Positions 57,631 through 64,000 of a DNA stretch of 64,000 bases are shown here, piece after piece. The position numbers and the translations under genes are program-made. Source of the DNA: Anabaena sp051781005 (GTDB taxonomy: Bacteria > Cyanobacteriota > Cyanobacteriia > Cyanobacteriales > Nostocaceae); contig NZ_JBPWOA010000020.1 of the NCBI RefSeq assembly GCF_051781005.1, forward strand, positions 142,410 through 206,409, given 5' to 3'. Numbering within the stretch: position 1 is the stretch's first letter; every line of letters starts with the position of its first letter. The notes beneath the pieces were generated by a model. That model made no database searches and was not told where the DNA came from. It worked only from the letters and a program-made list of their open reading frames with translations.

Positions 57631-59889
57631 ATGACGATTAGTCCTCCACAGCGAGAGGAGAAAAAGGCAAGAGTTATCGTTGATAAAGATCCTGTACCCA
57701 CTTCCTTCGAGAAATGGGCGCTACCTGGACACTTCGATAGATCTTTAGCTAAAGGTCCAAAAACCACAACCTGGATTTGGAACCTCCATGCCCTCGCCCA
57801 TGACTTCGATACACATACAAGCGACCTAGAAGACATTTCCCGCAAAATCTTCGCCGCGCACTTTGGCCACCTGGCTGTAGTGACAATCTGGTTAAGCGGA
57901 ATGTTATTCCACGGCGCTAAGTTCTCCAACTACGAAGCTTGGTTAACTGATCCATTAGGCGTTAAGCCTAGCGCTCAAACAGTTTGGCCCATCGTGGGAC
58001 AAGACATTTTAAACGGTGATATGGGCGGTGGTTTCCACGGCATTCAAATCACCTCTGGCTTGTTTCAAGTATGGCGTGGCTGGGGTATCACCAACTCCTT
58101 CCAACTCTACTGCACCGCGATTGGTGGCTTGGTACTAGCAGGCTTGTTCCTATTTGCCGGTTGGTTCCATTACCACAAACGCGCTCCTAAACTGGAATGG
58201 TTCCAGAATGCGGAGTCGATGCTGAATCACCACTTGCAAGTATTGCTAGGTTGTGGTTCGTTGGGATGGGCTGGTCACTTAATCCATGTGTCCGCACCAG
58301 TCAACAAGCTACTAGATGCAGGCGTTGCCATTAAGGACATCCCCTTGCCCCACGAGTTCATTTTGAACAAGGATCTGTTGATAGAGTTGTATCCCAGCTT
58401 TGCCAGCGGTTTAACACCTTTCTTCACTTTGAACTGGGGAACTTATGCTGACATTCTGACCTTTAAAGGCGGTTTGAACCCAGTTACAGGCGGCTTGTGG
58501 ATGACTGATATTTCTCATCACCACCTAGCGATCGCTGTACTGTTCATCATCGCTGGTCATATGTACCGTACCAACTGGGGTATCGGTCACAGCATCAAAG
58601 ACATCCTAGAAAACCATAAAGGCCCCTTCACTGGTGAAGGTCACAAAGGTCTTTATGAAAACATGACCACCTCTTGGCACGCTCAGTTGGCTACTAACCT
58701 GGCCTTCTTAGGTTCCTTGACAATCATCATCGCGCATCATATGTACGCGATGCCTCCCTATCCATACTTGGCAACTGATTACGCTACACAGTTGTGCATT
58801 TTCACTCACCATATTTGGATCGGTGGTTTCTTGATTGTTGGTGGTGCTGCTCACGCAGCAATCTTCATGGTGCGCGATTATGATCCAGTTGTTAACCAAA
58901 ACAACGTACTGGATCGGGTGATTCGTCATCGTGATGCTATCATCTCTCACCTAAACTGGGTTTGTATTTTCCTAGGCTTCCACAGCTTTGGTTTGTACAT
59001 TCACAACGACACGATGCGTGCCTTGGGTCGTCCCCAAGATATGTTCTCTGACGCAGCAATTCAGTTACAACCTGTGTTTGCTCAGTGGGTACAAAACCTG
59101 CACACACTGGCTCCAGGTGGTACAGCACCCAATGCTATAGAACCAGTTAGCTACGCATTTGGCGGCGGTATTTTGGCTGTAGGCGGAAAAGTAGCGATGA
59201 TGCCCATTGCATTGGGTACAGCTGACTTCTTGATTCACCACATCCACGCCTTCACCATTCACGTTACCGTCCTCATCCTGCTCAAAGGTGTACTTTACGC
59301 CCGCAGTTCTCGTTTGATTCCAGACAAGGCAAACTTAGGTTTCCGCTTCCCTTGCGACGGGCCAGGTCGTGGCGGTACTTGTCAAGTGTCCGGTTGGGAC
59401 CATGTGTTCCTAGGACTGTTCTGGATGTATAACTCCCTGTCAATAGTAATTTTCCACTTCAGTTGGAAAATGCAATCTGACGTTTGGGGAACTGTAGACG
59501 CAGCAGGTAATGTGTCTCATATCACTGGCGGTAACTTTGCCGAAAGCGCCATCACCATCAATGGTTGGTTGCGTGACTTCCTGTGGGCGCAAGCTACACA
59601 GGTCATCAACTCCTACGGAAGTGAACTGTCTGCTTATGGACTCATGTTCCTAGGCGCTCACTTTGTTTGGGCATTCAGCTTAATGTTCCTGTTTAGTGGT
59701 CGTGGCTACTGGCAAGAACTAATTGAGTCCATTGTATGGGCGCACAATAAACTGAAAGTAGCACCAACAATTCAGCCTCGTGCTTTGAGCATCACTCAAG
59801 GTCGTGCTGTAGGTGTAGCTCACTATCTATTAGGAGGAATTGCCACCACCTGGGCATTCTTCCACGCACACATCCTTTCAGTAGGGTAG
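57631..59889 (+). CDS. psaA: Photosystem I P700 apoprotein A1
   Basis: The 752-residue, eleven-helix core subunit carries half of P700 and of the electron chain. Landmarks are the N-terminus MTISPPQREEKKARVIVDKD, the FX cluster loop FPCDGPGRGGTCQVSGWDH with both cysteines, and many His ligands to chlorophyll such as GHLAVVTIW and SHHHLAIAVLFIIAGHMYRTNWGIGHS. The C-terminus is RAVGVAHYLLGGIATTWAFFHAHILSVG. The sequence is the ordinary form, ending 120 bases ahead of psaB. An AGAGGAGGTCGA Shine-Dalgarno precedes the ATG. psaA and psaB are normally co-transcribed and light-regulated. Confidence 0.98.
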   Translation: MTISPPQREEKKARVIVDKDPVPTSFEKWALPGHFDRSLAKGPKTTTWIWNLHALAHDFDTHTSDLEDISRKIFAAHFGHLAVVTIWLSGMLFHGAKFSNYEAWLTDPLGVKPSAQTVWPIVGQDILNGDMGGGFHGIQITSGLFQVWRGWGITNSFQLYCTAIGGLVLAGLFLFAGWFHYHKRAPKLEWFQNAESMLNHHLQVLLGCGSLGWAGHLIHVSAPVNKLLDAGVAIKDIPLPHEFILNKDLLIELYPSFASGLTPFFTLNWGTYADILTFKGGLNPVTGGLWMTDISHHHLAIAVLFIIAGHMYRTNWGIGHSIKDILENHKGPFTGEGHKGLYENMTTSWHAQLATNLAFLGSLTIIIAHHMYAMPPYPYLATDYATQLCIFTHHIWIGGFLIVGGAAHAAIFMVRDYDPVVNQNNVLDRVIRHRDAIISHLNWVCIFLGFHSFGLYIHNDTMRALGRPQDMFSDAAIQLQPVFAQWVQNLHTLAPGGTAPNAIEPVSYAFGGGILAVGGKVAMMPIALGTADFLIHHIHAFTIHVTVLILLKGVLYARSSRLIPDKANLGFRFPCDGPGRGGTCQVSGWDHVFLGLFWMYNSLSIVIFHFSWKMQSDVWGTVDAAGNVSHITGGNFAESAITINGWLRDFLWAQATQVINSYGSELSAYGLMFLGAHFVWAFSLMFLFSGRGYWQELIESIVWAHNKLKVAPTIQPRALSITQGRAVGVAHYLLGGIATTWAFFHAHILSVG

Positions 59890-59898
59890 CAATCAGTT

Positions 59899-59976
59899 GA
59901 ATTTTGGATTTTGGATTTTAGATTTCAGATTTAATCCAAAATCCAAAATCTAGAATCTAAAATTTTACTGATACCT
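59899..59976. repeat. Inverted AT-rich repeat in the psaA-psaB spacer
   Basis: The run gaattttggattttggattttagattt (59899-59925) is largely complementary to aaatccaaaatctagaatctaaaatttt (59949-59976), so the psaAB mRNA could fold here. The same TTGGATTTTAGATT unit occurs after the giant surface gene (7377-7411). Confidence 0.7.
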
Positions 59977-60009
59977 GATGGCTAAAGGTCAGAGGACATA
60001 TCAAAACCT

Positions 60010-62241
60010 ATGGCAACAAAATTTCCAAAATTTAGCCAGGATCTCGCACAGGACCCGACTACCCGTCGGATTTGGTATGCGATCGCTACAGGCAACGATT
60101 TTGAAAGCCACGATGGCATGACGGAAGAAAATCTTTACCAAAAGATTTTCGCTACGCATTTCGGTCACTTGGCAATCATCTTCCTGTGGGCATCCAGCCT
60201 CCTGTTTCACGTAGCCTGGCAAGGTAACTTTGAACAGTGGATTAAAGATCCCCTTCACGTCCGTCCTATCGCCCATGCGATTTGGGACCCTCACTTCGGT
60301 CAGCCTGCGGTTGAAGCTTTCACCCAAGGTGGAGCAAGCAACCCCGTAAATATTGCTTACTCCGGTGTTTACCACTGGTGGTACACCATCGGGATGCGGA
60401 CAAATACTGAACTGTACACTGGTTCATTAGGTCTGCTTCTGTTGGCAGCAGTATTCCTATTTGCTGGTTGGTTACATTTACAACCCAAGTTCCGTCCTAG
60501 TCTTTCTTGGTTCAAGAGTGCTGAACCCCGTCTAAATCACCACTTGGCTGGTTTGTTCGGTGTTAGTTCCTTGGCTTGGACTGGTCACTTGGTTCACGTT
60601 GCTATTCCTGAATCTCGTGGTATTCACGTAGGCTGGGATAACTTCTTAACCGCCGCACCTCACCCAGCAGGGTTGACCCCCTTCTTCACAGGTAACTGGG
60701 GCGTTTACGCTCAGAACCCTGACACTGCGGGTCATCTGTTTGGTACTTCCACTGGTGCTGGTACAGCGATTCTCACCTTCTTGGGCGGTTTCCACCCCCA
60801 AACAGAATCTTTGTGGTTGACCGACATGGCTCATCACCACTTAGCGATCGCTGTTATCTTCATCATCGCCGGTCATATGTACCGCACTAACTTCGGAATT
60901 GGTCACAGCATCAAAGAAATGCTGAACTCCAAATCCGGTTTAGTTCCCGGTAGCAAGAGTGAAGGTCAGTTCAACCTGCCTCACCAAGGTCTGTACGACA
61001 CCATCAATAACTCCCTGCACTTCCAACTGTCTTTGGCATTGGCTGCACTGGGAACTATTACCTCCTTGGTGGCGCAGCATATGTACGCCCTGCCTCCTTA
61101 CGCGTTCATCGCTAAGGACTACACAACACAGGCAGCACTGTACACCCACCACCAGTACATCGCTGGTTTCTTGATGGTTGGTGCATTCGCCCACGCCGCC
61201 ATCTTCTGGGTACGTGATTACGACCCCGAACAAAACAAGGGCAACGTATTAGACCGGATTTTGCAGCACAAAGAAGCGATCATTTCCCACCTCAGCTGGG
61301 TATCTCTCTTCTTGGGCTTCCATACCTTGGGCTTGTACGTTCACAACGACGTAGTAGTTGCTTTCGGTACTCCTGAAAAGCAAATCTTGATTGAGCCAGT
61401 ATTTGCTCAGTTCATTCAAGCTGCTCACGGTAAAGTACTCTACGGTTTAGACACATTGCTGTCTAACCCCGATAGCGTCGCTTACACAGCCTATCCCAAC
61501 TACGGTAACGTTTGGTTGTCTGGCTGGTTAGATGCCATTAACTCTGGTACTAACTCCCTCTTCTTAACAATTGGCCCTGGCGACTTCTTGGTTCACCATG
61601 CATTCGCTTTGGCTATCCACACCACCACCCTAGTACTTGTTAAAGGTGCTTTGGATGCGCGTGGTTCTAAGCTGATGCCCGATAAAAAGGACTTCGGCTA
61701 TGCGTTCCCCTGCGACGGTCCAGGCCGTGGCGGTACTTGCGACATCTCCGCATGGGACTCTTTCTACCTAGCAATGTTCTGGATGTTGAACACCATTGGT
61801 TGGGTAACCTTCTACTGGCATTGGAAACATCTAGGTATTTGGCAAGGTAACGTTGCTCAGTTCAACGAAAACTCTACCTACCTGATGGGCTGGTTCCGTG
61901 ACTACCTCTGGGCTAACTCTGCTCAGTTGATTAACGGTTACAACGCCTACGGCATGAACAACTTGTCTGTTTGGGCTTGGATGTTCCTCTTTGGACACTT
62001 AGTTTGGGCAACTGGTTTCATGTTCCTCATCTCTTGGAGAGGATATTGGCAAGAGTTGATCGAAACCTTGGTTTGGGCGCACGAGCGTACTCCTCTAGCT
62101 AACTTGGTTCGCTGGAAAGATAAGCCCGTTGCTCTCTCCATTGTTCAAGCTCGTGTGGTTGGTTTAGCTCACTTCACTGTTGGCTACATCGTCACTTACG
62201 CAGCGTTCCTCATTGCCTCTACTGCTGGTAAGTTCGGTTGA
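60010..62241 (+). CDS. psaB: Photosystem I P700 apoprotein A2
   Basis: The 743-residue partner of PsaA begins MATKFPKFSQDLAQDPTTRR. It has the FX-binding loop FPCDGPGRGGTCDISAWDS, chlorophyll-ligand segments such as GHLAIIFLWASSLLFHVAWQGN and AHHHLAIAVIFIIAGHMYRTNFGIGHS, and the C-terminus ARVVGLAHFTVGYIVTYAAFLIASTAGKFG. It forms the P700/FX heterodimer with PsaA in the thylakoid membrane. Extra residues relative to some relatives (AHGKVLYGLDTLLSNPDSVAYTAYPN) are the normal lumenal loop. A strong terminator follows. Confidence 0.98.
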   Translation: MATKFPKFSQDLAQDPTTRRIWYAIATGNDFESHDGMTEENLYQKIFATHFGHLAIIFLWASSLLFHVAWQGNFEQWIKDPLHVRPIAHAIWDPHFGQPAVEAFTQGGASNPVNIAYSGVYHWWYTIGMRTNTELYTGSLGLLLLAAVFLFAGWLHLQPKFRPSLSWFKSAEPRLNHHLAGLFGVSSLAWTGHLVHVAIPESRGIHVGWDNFLTAAPHPAGLTPFFTGNWGVYAQNPDTAGHLFGTSTGAGTAILTFLGGFHPQTESLWLTDMAHHHLAIAVIFIIAGHMYRTNFGIGHSIKEMLNSKSGLVPGSKSEGQFNLPHQGLYDTINNSLHFQLSLALAALGTITSLVAQHMYALPPYAFIAKDYTTQAALYTHHQYIAGFLMVGAFAHAAIFWVRDYDPEQNKGNVLDRILQHKEAIISHLSWVSLFLGFHTLGLYVHNDVVVAFGTPEKQILIEPVFAQFIQAAHGKVLYGLDTLLSNPDSVAYTAYPNYGNVWLSGWLDAINSGTNSLFLTIGPGDFLVHHAFALAIHTTTLVLVKGALDARGSKLMPDKKDFGYAFPCDGPGRGGTCDISAWDSFYLAMFWMLNTIGWVTFYWHWKHLGIWQGNVAQFNENSTYLMGWFRDYLWANSAQLINGYNAYGMNNLSVWAWMFLFGHLVWATGFMFLISWRGYWQELIETLVWAHERTPLANLVRWKDKPVALSIVQARVVGLAHFTVGYIVTYAAFLIASTAGKFG

Positions 62242-62270
62242 TCCTGACTACTAGTTTTAGGTAAGTAATT

Positions 62271-62304
62271 AAAATCCCCTGCCGCAAGGTGGGGGATTTT
62301 TTTA
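62271..62304 (+). terminator. Intrinsic terminator of the psaAB operon
   Basis: Aaaatcccctgcc pairs with ggtgggggatttt (62271-62300) around gcaa, with a run of seven T. It lies 30 bases after the psaB stop. Confidence 0.9.
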
Positions 62305-62305
62305 T

Positions 62306-62330
62306 GGGCGGGCAGGATGCCCACCCCACA
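62306..62330 (+). repeat. REP palindrome, left copy 1
   Basis: Gggcgggcaggatgcccaccccaca contains the hairpin gggca-gga-tgccc. It is the exact reverse complement of the copy at 62957-62982 over 25 bases. Confidence 0.85.
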
Positions 62331-62404
62331 GTAGATGTATAAATTGTAAGAAAAGATAGTAAAGGATATAATTTTCTGTTTAGAAGATGGGAAATATAAA
62401 TTAA

Positions 62405-62430
62405 GGGCAGGCAGGATGCCTACCCCACAA
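62405..62430 (+). repeat. REP palindrome, left copy 2
   Basis: The diverged copy gggcaggcaggatgcctaccccacaa has the compensating change ggcagga-tgcct, which keeps the stem. It has the same orientation as copy 1 and lies 35 bases before the transposase ATG. Confidence 0.85.
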
Positions 62431-62464
62431 GAAACAAAGAAAAATAAAAAATTGTTTTTCTGCT

Positions 62465-62935
62465 ATGGAAGAAGCAAGGTTAAAAATTTACCAAAGGACA
62501 TTACCTCATTGGGAGTTAGATGGGGCAAGTTATTTTATTACTTTTAATACTTGGGAAAAGTTGGAACTTAGTCCAGAAGCAAGGGAAATAGTTTTTAATT
62601 CTTGTCTATTTTTTAATCACAAAAGATATAAGATTTTTGTCTTGGTAGTGATGACAGATCATGTCCATATCCTCATGCAGCCATTACTAAAGTCTGAAAA
62701 TGAGTATTGGTCACTCAGCAGCATTATGAATAGTATCAAAGGTTATAGTGCTAAACAGATTCCCAAGGTGATGAAACATATAGGTACTGTTTGGCAAGAT
62801 GAGCGATATGACAGGATTGTGAGAAATGAGGAGGAATTTCAAGCATATTGGCAATATATCAGACAAAATCCTGTAGAAGCTGGTTTATCATCAACACCAG
62901 AAGATTACCCTTATTTCTGGCAAATCTCAGAATAA
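62465..62935 (+). CDS. REP-associated tyrosine transposase (RAYT, Y1 transposase family)
   Basis: The 156-residue protein has the HUH motif in VMTDHVHILMQPL, an upstream GASYFITFNTW strand, and the candidate catalytic Tyr in NSIKGYSAKQI. The C-terminus IVRNEEEFQAYWQYIRQNPVEAGLSSTPEDYPYFW is typical of RAYTs. Such enzymes process REP hairpins as single-stranded DNA. Two REP palindromes lie upstream and one inverted copy downstream, and a related pair occurs 15 kb away. The gene is intact. It sits just after psaB, without disturbing it. Confidence 0.92.
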   Translation: MEEARLKIYQRTLPHWELDGASYFITFNTWEKLELSPEAREIVFNSCLFFNHKRYKIFVLVVMTDHVHILMQPLLKSENEYWSLSSIMNSIKGYSAKQIPKVMKHIGTVWQDERYDRIVRNEEEFQAYWQYIRQNPVEAGLSSTPEDYPYFWQISE

Positions 62936-62956
62936 CCTGAATTATTTTATCCTTTC

Positions 62957-62982
62957 TTGTGGGGTGGGCATCCTGCCCGCCC
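62957..62982 (-). repeat. REP palindrome, right inverted copy
   Basis: Ttgtggggtgggcatcctgcccgccc lies 21 bases after the RAYT stop and is the reverse complement of the copy at 62306-62330. Confidence 0.85.
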
Positions 62983-63061
62983 TTTGTAATAAATAACAAA
63001 ACTAGGCTAATTTAAGTATTAGCACAATTTATACTGTAATAATTGGAAGTGAGAGGCGGTT

Positions 63062-64000
63062 ATGACTGAAAGCACAAATAAAGCAAATGCTGGAGTTCAT
63101 CGAGAAGAAGCTAAAAGTATTCTCGATAGATTCTTAAATAATGAAAATTATAGAGTTTTAGCTGTTAACGGAAAATGGGGTATTGGAAAAACTTATCTAG
63201 TCGAGAATTTTTTATCTGAACATAAAAAAGGATATTATTATGCCTCAGTTTTTGGTTTATCTTCCATTGAGCAGCTAAAAAGTCAAATTTTATCAAATTT
63301 TAAAAGAGTATCTATAGATAGTCAAAATACTTTGACTGAACCTGAAACTCGTTTTGGTAGTGTTAGAAAACGTTTGCAGAATCTTGTGAATTGGAAAAAT
63401 GTTGATTTAGAAAAAATAAATAAAACTAATCTGGGAAACATAAAACTGGATGATTTAACTCTTTCTTTATCAGGAACGGGTATATCATTAGCAGTTGAAG
63501 TATTACGCAATATCAGATTTAATCAAATTAAAGGATCAATAGTATGTATTGACGATCTGGAGAGAAAATCTAAACTACCACTGGAAGAAATACTTGGGTT
63601 TGTTGAGTATTTAGTCCAGGAGTTAAAATGCAAAATTATTCTCATTTATAATGAAGATACTCTCTTGAAAGATCCAGATAATGAAAAAATTTTAAAGGAT
63701 TATCGAGAAAAAGTAATTGATAGAGAATTTACACTTTATCCAACAGTTGATGAAAACTTAGATTTCATATTTAAAGATCATTCTGATATAGAGGTAATTA
63801 AATCAGTATTAATAAATGCTGGTACAAATAATATTCGAGTTATACGCAAAACTCAATGGCTTATTGATGAACTTATTCCCTTTATGAAAAATTGGGAGGT
63901 TAGTTTACGTCATCAGGTTATTATAAATATAATTATTATTACTGTAGCAAAACTAGATACAGACTTTTGTAACCGCTTGTTTATTGATGGGATAGATCCC
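63062..64000 (+). CDS. KAP-type P-loop NTPase (3' partial)
   Basis: A frame of 313 codons begins ATG ACT GAA AGC after a GAGAGG stretch and is still open at the window edge. Visible motifs: Walker A in VLAVNGKWGIGKTYLVENF (about residue 38-46), Walker B in SIVCIDDLERKSKLPLEEIL, and a sensor-like IILIYNEDTLLKD. This pattern (G.WG.GKT; IDDLER) fits KAP-family NTPases, several of which act in anti-phage defence or at membranes. No membrane helix is seen yet in this part. Codon usage is AT-rich like the island at 26-31 kb. The rest lies outside the window, so the role is open. Confidence 0.75.
   Translation, partial: MTESTNKANAGVHREEAKSILDRFLNNENYRVLAVNGKWGIGKTYLVENFLSEHKKGYYYASVFGLSSIEQLKSQILSNFKRVSIDSQNTLTEPETRFGSVRKRLQNLVNWKNVDLEKINKTNLGNIKLDDLTLSLSGTGISLAVEVLRNIRFNQIKGSIVCIDDLERKSKLPLEEILGFVEYLVQELKCKIILIYNEDTLLKDPDNEKILKDYREKVIDREFTLYPTVDENLDFIFKDHSDIEVIKSVLINAGTNNIRVIRKTQWLIDELIPFMKNWEVSLRHQVIINIIIITVAKLDTDFCNRLFIDGIDP

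Noticed and set aside
58708..62141. Minus-strand open frames within psaA and psaB
   Set aside because: They are shadows of highly biased photosystem genes, with no RBS and improbable composition.

Overview
The window comes from a filamentous, probably heterocyst-forming cyanobacterium (Nostocales type). It carries psaA-psaB, psbK and psbM, the clock output regulator gene rpaA, the cyanobacterial biotin enzyme BioU, a CphA2-type cyanophycin synthetase, a HetI-type phosphopantetheinyl transferase, XisH/XisI-family genes and many HIP1 (gcgatcgc) sites. Intergenic DNA is AT-rich and full of heptanucleotide tandem repeats, palindromic repeats and gene remnants, as is usual in this group.

Layout. 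1-7 kb: the end of a secreted protein with a pre-peptidase C-terminal domain, a tiny Lys-rich protein, a TPR lipoprotein-like gene, cobS, tgt, psbK, a [2Fe-2S] protein, psbM and a tandem universal stress protein. 7.4-14.5 kb: a divergent two-partner secretion locus. It has a giant protein reading GT2 glycosyltransferase, internal signal peptide, haemagglutination (TPS) domain, repetitive passenger and CHAT protease, and its TpsB outer-membrane transporter; a CHAT gene remnant follows tpsB. 15-26 kb: peptidase PrlC, a dienelactone hydrolase, acylphosphatase, DAHP synthase, cphA2, hetI and a YheT-type hydrolase, with several conserved unknowns. 26.2-31.2 kb: rpaA, then an accessory island with ParDE-like and VapBC-like modules (the PIN toxin is broken by an amber codon), DUF433-XisH-XisI, and a second XisI next to a putative nuclease. 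31.3-37.6 kb: bioU, one unknown, and pilB-pilT-pilC. 38.5-44.5 kb: grpE-dnaK-dnaJ-tusA-rsgA, the last three overlapping. 44.7-57.1 kb: GH57 branching enzyme, a Psb35-like protein, a kinase-GUN4 fusion, a CNNM/CBS membrane protein, AtzE/AtzG-like amidase genes, a DUF952 pseudogene, a thioredoxin-NHL protein, glutaminase, and a lipoprotein with an 18-residue Pro/Glu repeat. 57.6-62.3 kb: psaA-psaB. 62.3-64 kb: a REP-associated transposase flanked by its REP palindromes, then a KAP-type P-loop NTPase that runs off the window.

Functional themes are photosystem I and II subunits with their regulators (rpaA, Psb35-like, GUN4 kinase), nitrogen storage and amide metabolism (cphA2, glutaminase, AtzEG), the type IV pilus motor, protein folding, and surface secretion. 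The best candidates for something undescribed are the GT2-TPS-CHAT fusion and the XisI/nuclease pair facing a canonical XisH-XisI pair. All functional calls are made by reading the sequence; no database search was run.
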